Assembly: GCF_030445035.2 (NCBI RefSeq)
Contig: NC_080701.1
Coordinates: forward strand, 23,342,798 to 23,406,797
Source of the DNA: Dasypus novemcinctus
Taxonomy: Eukaryota > Chordata > Mammalia > Cingulata > Dasypodidae
Direction of reading: 5' to 3'
Length of the DNA: 64,000 bases
A program made the translations under genes and the position numbers. Below the pieces are notes generated by a model, which made no database searches, was not told the DNA's origin, and saw only the letters and a list, made by a program, of their open reading frames with translations. This document shows positions 36,491-47,629 of this stretch, piece after piece; the first letter of the stretch is position 1; each line of letters opens with the position of its first letter.

Positions 36491-39259
36491 AATACAAACC
36501 AACAGAATACCAGACAAAGTTTCAAGCAAGGAATCCTCTTTGCAGTTAAATAAAATGCTTAGAGATCTAACATTCCCCCTTTCTCCCTTCCTCACTTCTC
36601 TCTCTCCCAGGGCAGCAGGAAAGCTGCCTGAGAGGTCCGGTAGGCGATTCAAGTGGGTACTTGTTGAACCAGCTCCACACAGAAAACAATGACTTAATTT
36701 CCAGGGAGAGAGCACCCATACCTCACCAGGAGCCCTAAGTGTGCTCTTGGAAGCTTGGAAAGCACCTCGTACAATCTCTCTCCTTTAGATGTGCTATGAG
36801 ACGACTAGTTGATTTTCTGACTCCACCTTCTCCCAGACCAAGTTTCCTATCCCAGGGTATTTAGGTGAATTGGGCTTTCTCAGCAGATTCACCACTCCTT
36901 TCTTCCCAGGCTCTCCCCAAACCAGCTAGTGTGCTCCTCCAAGTGGGAAAAAAAAAAAAGAAAAAGAATAAAAAAGGGGAGGGGGGCGGGAACACCAGAA
37001 AATCGAACCCGTACTAGCCCGGACCCCTGCTGCACTCCCTACTGAATACCTCCCACCCGTGGAGTCAGTACAAAACTGGAGGGCTAGGGCAATCCCAGAA
37101 CTACGGGAGCACTGGACTCGGGAAAGGGGAAGTCCAGGACACTGCAGACCCAGGGTACATAGGTCTGTGGAACAGGGCTACAGGGGATCAGGGGACATGG
37201 ACCTGGGCACCACACATCCAGGAACCACGGGGCCCAGGAACGCCTCCGCACAACTGACTGTTCTCAGGGAACACCGCAGCCGTCAGTCCCAGGGGGGAGG
37301 GTCCTGCCAGCCCACAGCTTCTGACCTCTGTACTTGTAAGTTGCAGTTCTACCTTTAGCAAGCACCACCTCCATCACTGTCTCTCCAAATCAATGTCCAC
37401 ACACCCTTCCCCCTGCAAGTCCCCAAGACAGCCCGCTCTGGCAAGACTCCAGCCCCACTCGGCCGCCTCTGCAGGAGAGACTGTAAGATGCACTCACTCA
37501 GATGCCATCTTGCCCTGCCCTTGTAACATTCTCTTGTTGAATTGACTCTTTTATCAGTAATATAATAACCAACATTTTTCTCATAACTGTTTTTGACAAA
37601 GCCCATTTTATCTGATATTGGTATAGCTACCCTCTTTTTTGATTAATACTTACATGATAAATATTTTCCTTCCTTTCACTTTCAACCTTTATATCTTTGA
37701 ATTTAAGGTGAGTTTCTTACAGACAGCCTATAGTTGGGTCACACTTTATAATCCATTCTGCCAAACTCTGTCTTTTGACTGAAGAGTCTAATCTGTTTAC
37801 ATTTAAAACCACTGCTGATAATGCAGGACATTCTTCTTCCAATTTGCTATTTAGTCTTTGTAAGTGTTATGCCATTTTATGCTTCAATCTTTCCTTTGAT
37901 ACTTTCTATTTATTTACTTTTTGTATTATGCCATGTTAAGTCCTTTTACATTTCTATCTGGATGTATTTTTATATGTTTTCCTCCAGTTACTATCAGTTA
38001 AATTTTAACATCATAAATATATAGCAATTATATTTGATTTGATAACAACTTGGCCTCAGTACATACACATACACTATTCTTCTACCTCAATTCCCCCACA
38101 CTTTTTGTACTTGTTACCAATTGTATGTTTATGCATTGTATGTGAAAACTATATATGTGTCATCACTTTTTATGCATTTGCCTTTTTGCACCTGCAGGAA
38201 GAAAGAAGTGACATTACATAGACTGTAAAATGCAATATAATAATACTGGCATTTACCCAATTTATCCAAATGGCTATCCTTATTTCTTTATGTTGCATTG
38301 ATCCACTGTCTAGTGTCCTTTCCTTTCAATCTGAAGAACTTCCTTTATCATTGCTTATAGGGTAGGTCTAGTTGTGATCAACTCCCTTAGCTTTAGTTTA
38401 TCTGGGAATGCCTTAATCTCCCCCTCATCTTTGAAAGAAAGTTTCAATAGATGTAAAATTCTTGATTGGCAATCGTTTTCATTCAGTACTTAAGTATTCA
38501 CTACCTTCTTGCCTCCATGATTTCTGATGAGAAATAAACAATTAACCTAACTGAGACAGCATTATACATACATGTTGTTTTACTCTTGCAGTTTTCAGAA
38601 ACTACAGTAGGCAATTTGATTACTGTGTTTCTATGCATGGTCTTCTTTGCATTTATCCTATTTGGGGTTTGGGATTCTTGAATGTGCATATTCATGTCTT
38701 TTTGTTAAATTTGGGAAGTTTTCTACCTTTATTTCTTTGTATATTCCCTCTGAATCTTTTTTTCTTCTCCTGAGACTTCCATAATTCATATACTGGTATT
38801 CTTGATGTTGTCCCAGAAATCTCTTATAATTTCACTTTTTATAATTATTTTTCCTTTATGATCTTAGACTGGGATCATTTCAGTTGGCTTGTCTTCAGTT
38901 TCACTGATTCATTTTTCTACAATTACTAACCTTCTGTAATTCCCCAGGGAATTTTTCATTTCATTTATTGTGATCTTCAACTCAAGTAGTTCTGTCTAGT
39001 TCCTTTAAATATTTCTCTCTCTTTATTGAGATGCTTATATTTTTCATTCACGTTTTACTTAGTATCCTTTAGTTCTTTCTCTGTATTTTCCTTCATCTAC
39101 TTGAAAATACTGAAGCTTATTTTTTTAACGTCTTTTTCTAATATGTCCCCAGTATGATCTTCCTTATTGATGTTTTCTGTATTTTTTCCCTCTTTCTTTG
39201 GATGGGCCATAATTTCCTTCCAGCTTCTGTATGCTTGTGGCTTTTTTATCTGTCCAATT

Positions 39260-39440
39260 TCCATTGTTTATGAGGACATAAGTCATATTCAATTAAAATC
39301 TGCCCTTGTTCAGTTTGGACACACCTTAGTTAGTAACATCTTCAAAGATCCTATTTACAAATGTGATCACACTGACAGGACTGGAGTATAGTATAGGAAC
39401 CGAACATACCTTTTATTATAAACATGATTCAGTCCATAAC
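39260..39440 (-). mobile_element. MLT1-type LTR fragment
   Basis: 'gaggacataagtcatattca', 'aacatcttcaaagatcctat', 'aaatgtgatcacactgaca' and the end 'gattcagtccataacag' are the 5' part of an MLT1 LTR read backwards. Confidence 0.6.
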
Positions 39441-40535
39441 AGTCTTATTTCTTTTTTCGTCCCTCATTTCTTCTGTTAATGCATACTTTCATATTATTTG
39501 ATTTTTTGTAGTATAATATTTTAATTCCCTCTCATTTCCTTCTGTATATATTTTTCAGATATTTTCTTTGTGGCTACCATAGGGATTAAATTTAATATCC
39601 TAAATTTATGACTATCATGTTTGATTTGATACCCACTTAATTTCAATAGTATATAAAACACCATTCCTATAACACTCTATCCGCCCAATCTTTTAGTTGT
39701 ACTTGTTACAGATTATATCTTTATACCTTATATGTTCCAAAATATAGATTTATCATTAATTCTCATATATTTGTATTTAGAACCTGTAAGTGGAGTTAGA
39801 TACCAAAAAATACAACACAATAGCTCTGTCATTTATAATTACCCTTAGGTTACCTTTTTCAAAAGTCTTCATTTCTTTATGTATTTATAGGAATGTGTCT
39901 TCTTCATCTAGATGACTAAATTTGTTGGCATGCAATTGCTCATACTATTGTCTTATAATCTTTATTTTATTTCTCTAAGTTCAATAATAATGTTTCTACT
40001 TTCTTTTCTGAGTCTATTTATTTGCATCTTCAATCTCCCTCTCTTTGTCTTTCTGTCTTGGCATGCTAGCTAAAAGTTTATAAATTTTTTTTTGTTAATT
40101 TCATAGAACCAACTTCTGATTTTGTTGCTTCTACTTTTGTTTTATTTTATTCTCTATTTCATTTATTACTACTCTAATCTTTATGATTTCCTTTCATCTG
40201 CCTGCTTTATGTTTTGATTTGTCTTCTTTTTCTAGTTCTTTAAGGTGTAATGGCAGGTTATCGATTTGAGATCTTTTCCTTTTTTTAATGTAGACATTTA
40301 CAAGAAATAATTTTCCTCTGTTATCTGGCTTTACTGCATCCCATAAGTTTTGGTATGCTGTATTTCTCTATTTTATAATTTTTCCTGTGATTTCTTATTT
40401 GACCTATAGTATTGTTTAATTTCCACATTCAAAAAACTTTATGGGTTTCCTTCTGTTATTGATTTCCATTTTTATTCCATTGGTTTTGGATAAGATATTT
40501 AGTATGACTTCAATCTTTCACAATTTAATGAGGTA
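39441..40535 (-). mobile_element. Antisense LINE-1 fragment (ORF1/ORF2 junction and endonuclease/RT linker)
   Basis: Two LINE-1 portions read backwards: 39441-39980 ('gtggctaccatagggatta') and 40060-40530 ('catagaaccaacttctgatt', 'gcatcccataagttttggta', 'aatttccacattcaaa'). Heavily mutated. Confidence 0.7.
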
Positions 40536-40982
40536 AGAGAAGTAGCAAGAAAGAAGAGTGAGATGCCTCACAGTCCTGTCCCAACAGAGAATTTTTTTTA
40601 ACAACAAGCAAAAAGTGGTAGAGATGTCTTTCTAAGGGATATGGAAAACAGTTATAGAGTTGCATTGACTGGGAAAGTTCAAAATCAAGAAAAAGAAAAT
40701 TGAAAATGGTATGAAAACTTCATGGTGCATTTGCTGGCCTGTCCTCCAAACTTCTGTAAGTTTGGTGAGGAGCCAGCCTATACCCCTAGTGCAGGTCCCT
40801 GGTCAAGGTCCTGAAGTGAGCAGAATAACTGTTATGCCTATATTGGGGCACCTGTACAAATCATCTGGTGCAACATGAGTGACTGAGCTAAACACTCATC
40901 TCTGTTTCATCAGTCCCACAACATCCTCTGCACATAGATGAGTCCTGCAGGGCAGCCAAAATACTGTAAGAAGTCAATCAAA

Positions 40983-41095
40983 CCTCAACTGCCAGGGAGC
41001 AGATGTAGCTCTGTTTTGCACGTACGAGGTCCTGGGTTCAATCCCTGCTACCTCCCTATAAAAAACAAAACAAACCAAAACAAACAAAATAACTC
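40983..41095 (+). mobile_element. Short tRNA-derived DAS-type SINE
   Basis: It starts 'gggagcagatgtagctctg', has the polymerase III B-box-like 'ggtcctgggttcaatccctg', and ends in an A-rich tail of aaac units. At about 110 bases it lacks the long middle section of the other DAS copies, so it represents a shorter subfamily or the ancestral head-plus-tail form. Confidence 0.85.
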
Positions 41096-41611
41096 ATTTG
41101 CCTGTGGCATAAAATTGCCATCTTAAGACATACAACATAGAGCCTGAGACCAGGAGGAAACAGTGAAGATTTCCTTAATAAAGAGGGGCATTCAAAATAT
41201 CCCTATTATCAGTGGAATTTATAAGACTGCACATGCATACCCAGAATAAGACACATGATCAGAAAAGACTGGAGGTGACCCTATTTTTTTTTTCTTGGGC
41301 TGTTCTTTAGGCTCACTATAAAGATTACTAAGCTCTGAAGGAGAGCTCCAACATAGAGCCAATTTGCAAGGCTACGTAAATAGTTTTCCTTTTTTCATTT
41401 GACTGCTTGTTTGTTTTGGTTAGCCCCTAAATTCAAGGATATCTCTGTCATAGCCCAGCTGGGATGCAAGCTTAAGAAATAGATAATTTAGGTACTAGAT
41501 TCCAGATTTAACACAGTAAAATATCCAAATGTCCAATGTTTAGAAAAAAAATCACAAGGTATACAAAGAAACAGGAAATGATGGCTTAAACAAAGGAACA
41601 AAACAGCCAGG

Positions 41612-42298
41612 CCCTGAGCCTCAGCAGACTTGCAACTCCTACCCTCTGGTTTATTGGACTTACCCTGGCCAGCTAATAGGGAGGTGAAGAAGATCAACCA
41701 CCACACCAGGGAGCCAAGAGTGCCTACAACTGCAAGCAGGAGAATTGCATCCATCATCCATGTGGAATCTAAGCCCCCTCTTGATGTAGAGGGGGACTGG
41801 ACTTAACCATGCCAGGGTCCACAGACTGGAGGAATAGAGTATAGATTAGAGTGGACTTACTGGTGTTTTTCTGAGGAACTACTGTGATTAGTAAGGGAAG
41901 AAATTGTAATATTGATGTGGAGAAAGTGGCCATGGTAGCTGCTGATGGTAGGGAGAGAGAAGAAGAGACATGATGTGGGGGCATTTTCAGGATTTGGAGT
42001 TGTCCTCGGTGGTCCTGCAGGGACAGATGCTGGACATTGTGTGTCCTGCTATGGCCCACTGGGTGGAATGGGGGAGAGTGTAGACTATAATGTAGACCAC
42101 TGTCCGTGTGGTGCAGCAATGCTTCAAAATGTATTCACCAGGTGCAGTGAATGTGCCAATATGATGAAAGAGGTTGTTGATGTGGGAGAAGTGGGGTGTG
42201 GGGGTGTGGGGGTGTGGGGGTATATGGGGACCTCATATTTTTTGAATGTAACATTTAAAAGAAAATAAAGAAGAAGAAAAAATCTAAAAAAAAAAAAA
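41612..42298 (+). mobile_element. Xenarthran A-tailed repeat, copy 5
   Basis: Well-preserved copy inserted in LINE-1 ORF1: 'cctgagcctcagcagacttg', 'ggtgaagaagatcaaccacc', 'gaattgcatccatcatccat', 'gggggcattttcagga', 'tgtattcaccaggtgcagtg', a (gggtgtgg) run, 'gaatgtaacattt' and an A-rich tail to 42298. The LINE-1 reading resumes at once ('tcaaccaacagacacc'). Confidence 0.8.
42190..42222 (+). repeat. G-rich mini-repeat (ggtgtggg)n near element tail
   Basis: Three to four units of ggtgtggg directly before the A-tailed end of the copy at 41612-42298; several runs of four or more G make a G-quadruplex possible. Confidence 0.8.
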
Positions 42299-43090
42299 TC
42301 AACCAACAGACACCATTAATGGGGAGCCCAGAGTTTGGACATACCAGACAAAGACTCTGAAAAGGAGTTGCCTGAAAAATGCTCACAGAGCCAAAGGAAA
42401 ACATAGACAAAGAATGAAAATCAGGGAAATGATATATGAACAAATGAGAATTTCAATAAAGAGATAGCTGGCATATGAAGAAATAAAATAGAGATACAGG
42501 AGCTGAAAACCATATTAACTGAAATTAAAAATTCCTTAGAGGGTGTTAACAGCAGAGCTAGCAGAAGAAAAACATCAGTGAACTTGAGAGAGGACAAATG
42601 AAATTAATCAGTCTGAGGAACAGAAAGTAAAAAGGAAGAAGAAAGGTGAACTGAGCCTGAGAAACTTGTGGACATACTTAAGCATACCAAAGCAAAATGC
42701 CCATAATTGGTGTCCCAGAAGGGAAAAAAAGAGAGGAAAAGTAGAAATCATATTTGAAAAGATAATGGCTGAAAATTCCCCAAATATAATGAAAGATATT
42801 GATATACACAACTAAGAAGTTCAACAAAATCCAAATAGGATAAACTAAAAAAGTTTCACACCAAGAAACATTGTAATTAAACTGCTGAGTGCCAAATATA
42901 AAGAGCAGCAAGAGAGAAGCAAGTGATCAGTGTGTAAAGTAGCTTCGATAAGATTAAGGGCTTATTCTCAACAAAAACCACGGAGGCGAGAAGGTAGTGG
43001 TATAAGCATAATGTGTCAAAAGGAAAAAAATGCCAAGCAAGAATTCTCTATCAAATTAAACTCTAAGATTACTAAGATTCAGCCATTTTT

Positions 43091-43481
43091 CTAGAATACG
43101 CACCAGTATGCTCCACTGTGCTGGAACTGTTGATTCTAATAATTTTTGCCAGTTTTCTTGTTCATTTGATAGGGGAGGGAATTTTCAGAGGTTCTCACTT
43201 TTCCATTGTCACTAATGTAACTCCATTGCATTAATTTTTGTATGCTATTTATTCATAAGTGCTTAATACAACTTATCTCATTTCTTTTTTCATTCCTCCT
43301 TTGACCCATGGTGAATTTAGAAATGTGCATATTTGTGGTTTTTCTAAATACATTTTTATTGATTTTTAATTTATTTTATTTTTCAATTTCAATATAAATA
43401 TTTTATCTATATATTATGCAGTTTTATATGTGTAATGTTCTACAAGTATCTACTAAGTAAGTTTGTTTTCATTTTTCTTCA
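43091..43481 (-). mobile_element. Probable decayed LINE-1, antisense
   Basis: AT-rich DNA with a faint LINE-1 endonuclease-region resemblance ('cctcctttgacccatggtga'). No gene. Confidence 0.35.
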
Positions 43482-44987
43482 GAGCTGTACAGAACATATG
43501 TACAGGGTGCATGGCAATCTTTGGATATACTCATAGTGGCAACAATTAAAAACCACAGCAGGGGGGGTACTGGGTTCCTGGCCAGTGGTGCTCTGTCGTG
43601 GTCCCTAGGGGAGCAGCGACAGTCTCCCAGGTGCAGCGGCGGGGACCGGGAGGGAGTGAGGGTTCAACAGTGAGCCCATAACGCTAATGACTATGCTTGG
43701 GAGCTGATAAGCCTAAAATAAGAACAAGGCCTAGAGCAGCATTGTGCCTGGGAATTTCCTCCTGTCAGCCTTCATGTTACTCAAATATGGCCAGTCTCGA
43801 AGCCAAACTCAGCATGTAAATGCAATGCCTTCCCCCCAGCGTGGGACATGACACCCGGGGGTGAGTCTCCCTGGCACCAAGGGACCACTATCAACTACCA
43901 ACTGATGATGCAACTGGAAAATGACCTCATACGGAAGGTTCAACGCGGATCAGCGGAATATCCCTGTCTACATAAAATAACATGACTTTAAAATGCTGTT
44001 TGACCTAATGTAAGGGGGAAATGGAAAGGAGAAATGAGTTTATATGGCTACGAGTCTCTAAAAAAGAGTCTGGAGGCTGTCAGAAGGATTGCCCTTATGC
44101 ACAACTGAACAGAATCAGAGAGACAGATAAAGCAGATACAACCCCCAGATATCTGTTCCTTCGAGGGCTAAAGAGACCCATGGGAGTTATGGTCATGGCC
44201 GATGGGGTTAACTACCAGGTCAGATGGCCCCTCTTTGGAACTGGTGTTTATGTGTGACGAATCTGGACTCAGATGGGATCTCCCTTCATAAGACTTTCAT
44301 GCTAATGTGCTGGAGGTGCAGTTAATGTTGGGGTTTAAGATATATTTAGGGGATTTGAATCTCTGGACTGACAATGTGATAGCCAGGTCCTGAGCCTCAA
44401 CAGACTCCAGCACCTACAATCTGACTTATTGGGCTCACCACACACAGCTAAGATGCAGTTGAAGAAGGACAACCATCACACCATGGAGCCTAGAGTGATT
44501 ACAATTGAAAGTGGGAGGATTGCATCCAGCATCCATGTGGAATCTGAGCCTCCTCTTGACATAGAGGTGCAATGGACACAACCAATCCAATGTCCACATA
44601 GAAAAGGTGGCATTGGATTGAGAAAAGTGGACATGATGGCTGATGGGTATGGAGAAAGGCAGGAAGAGATGAGAGGTGGAGGCGTCTTTGGGACATGGAG
44701 CTGCCCTGGATGGTGCTTCAGGGGCAATCACCCGACATTGTAAATCCTCACAGGGCCCACTGGATGGAATGGGGGAGAGTGTGGGCCATGGTGTGAACCG
44801 TTGACCATGGGGTGCGGGGGTGCCCAAAGATATACTTGCCAAATGCAATGGCTGTGTCATGATGATGGGAGGGAGTGTTGCTGAGGGGGGGGAGAGGTGG
44901 GGTGGGGGAGGTAGGGTTCAATGGGACCTCATATATATATATTTTTAATGTAATATTATTACAAAGTAAATAAAATAAAAAAAAAAA
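43482..44987 (+). mobile_element. Xenarthran A-tailed repeat, long copy A (~1.5 kb)
   Basis: It begins 'gagctgtacagaacatatgt', has a GC-rich 5' part ('ggtgctctgtcgtggtccct'), and then the same 3' body as the shorter copies ('gcctcaacagactccagcac', 'gcatccagcatccatgtgg', 'ctgatgggtatggagaaagg'), a G-rich segment at 44880-44912 and an A-rich tail. It matches copy B at 46107-47629 from the same first base to the tail. No reverse transcriptase or transposase is encoded. One frame (44429-44743, 104 codons) is open in both copies. Confidence 0.8.
44429..44743 (+). other. 104-codon open frame shared by both long repeat copies
   Basis: The product contains KKDNHHTMEPRV, GRIASSIHVESEPPLDIE, VQWTQPIQCPHRKGGIGL and GERQEEMRGGGVFGTW. 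The equivalent frame in the other copy (47054-47368) has the same length and nearly the same sequence. No family is recognised, no signal peptide or known motif is present. Shared descent from one recent master element explains the similarity, so this is not evidence of a protein by itself. Confidence 0.25.
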
Positions 44988-46000
44988 CTTCTGTTTTCTA
45001 CATCACTTTTATTCTGGGATTTGTGTTTTATGCAGATTGTAATAGCATCCTCCCTGTGCAGCGCTTTTAAGCTTGGTCCTGTACTTTTCTTTTAAATAAA
45101 GTATTATTAATAGTTACTTAAAGTAATCCAGGATAGGTTTGATAGACTTTCACTATTTACCTTCAAACATTGTATCAGTACTGTGTAGAAGTTTGTGAGA
45201 AAATTGTAATGACAGGTTTCTTCCTGAAAGACAAGCAGAAAGAAGTCCCCTGTCTTTTCCCGACCCTTTCAAGTCGCAAGATAACAATTTCTTTATCTTA
45301 TAAAATAATCTTCCTTATCAGGGATAAAATGCAAGGGTACTCAATTATAAAATGAAGTTTGCTTGGACACATGTGGCAAGGGTCTGCCAATTCCTCTCTG
45401 TCTTGGTTGATAATGGGAGAAGTATCTGACATTGAAATTACCTATCTGATATTCCATATTGAAATTTTTTTCCATTCAAAAATTTACCATAGTAATTGTA
45501 GTTTTTTAAAATGCTCTATTAGTTCCAATATCTATGTCATATATCAGCCCAGTTCTCATGACTGCTTTGTCTTTTCAGACGTCATTTTCTGTTTTGTTTG
45601 TGTCCCTTAAAGTTTTGTTGAAATTTGTGCTTGTAGTTTAAGGCTATAATTACTGCATAGATAACACACACACACACACACACACACACCTGGAGATGAG
45701 CACATCATTTCTTCTGCATACATTTAGTGCAAAAGTTTGTATTAATAGTCAGAAGCCAGGCTCCGTTTAGTGTTCGTTATTGCTATGTCTACCCTTCATG
45801 TACTAGAGTATTTACATTCCTCTAGTAATATTTTGTGTATGTGGTTAGAGATGATTTGCCAGAAAGATGTCTTCTCCCTGCTTAGCTTTGTTTCCTACTT
45901 GGCTTTGTGTCTTCATAGATAAAATCTCTCTTTCAATTCTCTCTCCTGATTGGTGTTATTTTTTCTTGACATATTTTTTAGCATAAAGCATAAGCTTGCA
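44988..46000 (-). mobile_element. Probable decayed LINE-1 ORF1/5' UTR DNA, antisense
   Basis: Parts such as 45400-45650 ('ttgttgaaatttgtgcttgt') resemble LINE-1 5' UTR/ORF1 read backwards. No exon is seen. An (AC)n tract lies at 45664-45689. Confidence 0.35.
45664..45689. repeat. (AC)n microsatellite
   Basis: Thirteen uninterrupted AC units. Confidence 0.9.
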
Positions 46001-46106
46001 TTAGGGCATCTCGTTCTCTGATGTTGTGATTAAAATTCACTTTTAGATGTATCACTGATATAAAGGCAGTAGCCATCACAATGACAGGTGATATATGACT
46101 GACAGG

Positions 46107-47629
46107 GAGCTGTACAGAACATATGTCCAGGGTGCATGGTAATGTTTGGATATACTCATAGTGGCAACAATTAAAAACCACAGTAGGGGGGGTACTGGGT
46201 TCCTGGCCAGTGGTGCTCTGTCGTGGTCCCTAGGGGAGCAGCGACAGTCTCCCAGGTACAGTGGTGGGGACCGGGAGGGAGTGAGGGTTCAACAGTGAGC
46301 CCCTGATACTAATGACTATGCTTGTGAGCTGATAAACCCAAAATAATAACAAGGCCTAGAGCAACTTTGTGCCTGGGAATTTCCTTCTGTCAGCCTTCAT
46401 GTTACTCAAATGTGGCCAGTCTCGAAGCCAAACTCAGCATGTAAATGCAATGCCTTCCCCCCAGCGTGGGACATGACACCCGGGGATGAGCCTCCCTGGC
46501 AACGAGGGACCACTATCAACTACCAACTGATGATGCAACTGGAAAATGACCTTATACGGAAGGTTCAATGCGGATCAGCAGAATATCCATGTCTACATAA
46601 AATACCATGACTTTAAAATGCTGTTTGACCTAAAGTAAGGGGGAAATGGAAAGGAGAAATGAGTTTATATGGCTACGAGTTTCTAAAAAAGAGTCTGGAG
46701 GCTGGCAGAAGGTTTGCCCTCATGCACAACTGAGCAGAGTCAGAGAGACAGATAAAGCAGATACAACCCCCAGATATTGGTTCCTTTGAGGGCTAAAGAG
46801 ACCCATGGGAGTTATGGTCATGGCCGATGGGGTTAACTACCAGGGCAGATGGCCCCTCTTTGGAAATGGTGTTTATGTGTGATGAATCTGGACTCAGATG
46901 GGATCTCCCTTCATAAGACTTTCATGCTAATGTGCTGGAGGTGCAGTTAATGTTGGGGTTTAAGATATATTTAGGGGATTTGAATCTCTGGACTGACAAT
47001 GTGATAGCCAGATCCTGAGCCTCAACAGACTCCAGCACCTACAATCTGATTTATTGGACTTACCACACTCAGCTAAGATGGAGGTGAAGAAGGACAACCA
47101 CCACACCATGGAGCCTAGAGTGATTATAACTGAAAATGGGAGGATTGCATCCAGCATCCAGGTGGAATCTGAGCCTCCTCTTGACATAAAGGTGCAATGG
47201 ACACAACCAATCCAGTGTCCACATAGAAGAGGTGGCATTGGATTGGGAAAAGTGGACATAATGGACAAAGGGTATGGGGAAAGGCAGGAAGAGATGAGAG
47301 GTGGAGGCGTCTTCGGGACATGGAGCTGCCCTGGATGGTGCTTCAGAGGTAATCACCGGACATTGTAAATCCTCACAGGGCCTACATGATGGAATAGAGG
47401 AGAGTATGGGCCATGATGTGAACCAATGTGTATGAGGTGCAGAGGTGCCCAAAGATGTACTTACCAAATCCAATGGATGTGTCATGATGATGGGAACGAG
47501 TGTTGTTGGGGGGGGGGAGAGGGGGGTGGGGGGGTGGGGTTGAATGGGACCTCACATATATATTTTTAATGTAATATTATTACAAAGTCAATAAAAAATA
47601 AAAAAATTAAAAAAAAAAAAAAAAAAAAA
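46107..47629 (+). mobile_element. Xenarthran A-tailed repeat, long copy B (~1.5 kb), nested
   Basis: Near-identical to 43482-44987 throughout, with scattered single-base changes. It starts at the same base ('gagctgtacagaac') and ends in a long A-tail (47600-47629) directly abutting older repeat sequence. The long tail and similarity indicate recent insertion. A very G-rich stretch lies at 47505-47540. Confidence 0.85.
47505..47540 (+). repeat. G-rich tract (potential G-quadruplex)
   Basis: Runs of 6 to 11 G separated by a few bases just before the A-tailed end of long copy B. Equivalent G-rich tracts are present in copy A (44880-44912) and, weaker, in the other family members. Confidence 0.8.

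Larger units (their letters stand above)
33511..37525 (-). mobile_element. Younger antisense LINE-1: complete 5' end, truncated within ORF2
   Basis: Minus-strand order: 5' end near 37525 ('gggcagggcaagatggcatc'), a GC-rich 5' UTR (36540-37525), a polypyrimidine part of the 5' UTR on this strand (35840-36500), ORF1 (34776 to about 35690), ORF2 endonuclease (33651-34738). It stops at 33511 in the endonuclease/RT linker with no RT, 3' UTR or long A-tail. Imperfect target duplication 'ttgttacatcctctt' / 'ttgtaacattctctt' borders it. Confidence 0.85.
33191..39200 (-). mobile_element. Older antisense LINE-1 (ORF1-endonuclease part), split by a younger LINE-1
   Basis: Two blocks join across an insertion: 33191-33510 ends in '...aaaattgttacatcctctt' and 37525-39200 begins 'ttgtaacattctcttgttg', continuing the endonuclease region without loss. 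ORF1 lies around 38280-38800; the minus-strand translation IQESQTPNRIN and FSSEIMEARR is typical ORF1. All frames are broken. Confidence 0.8.
40536..43090 (+). mobile_element. Sense LINE-1 fragment: 5' UTR and ORF1, with two insertions
   Basis: The only long sense-oriented LINE-1 in intron 6. 5' UTR-like DNA at 40536-41480 ('agagaagtagcaag', 'ggagccagcctataccccta') leads into ORF1 remnants at 41500-41610 and 42300-43085 ('aaaacatagacaaagaatga', 'ctgaaaattccccaaatata', 'caccaagaaacattgtaatt', 'aaaaaccacggaggcgagaa'). Frames are broken. A SINE (40983-41095) and an A-tailed repeat (41612-42298) are inserted in it. Confidence 0.75.

Noticed and set aside
35833..36715. Minus-strand Phe/Leu/Ser/Pro-rich membrane-like proteins
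   Set aside because: They are the translation of the polypyrimidine strand of a LINE-1 5' UTR; hydrophobicity is a by-product of base composition.
41945..42268. Cysteine-rich 107-codon frame with similar frames at 8134-8358 and 52654-52890
   Set aside because: All lie in the A-tailed repeat family and resemble each other through common descent; older copies have stops and shifted frames. No known cysteine-rich domain fits.
43482..47629. Explaining the paired 1.5-kb blocks as a local tandem or segmental duplication
   Set aside because: The flanks differ on both sides, both end in A-tails and one is inserted cleanly in another repeat, which fits two separate retrotransposition events better.
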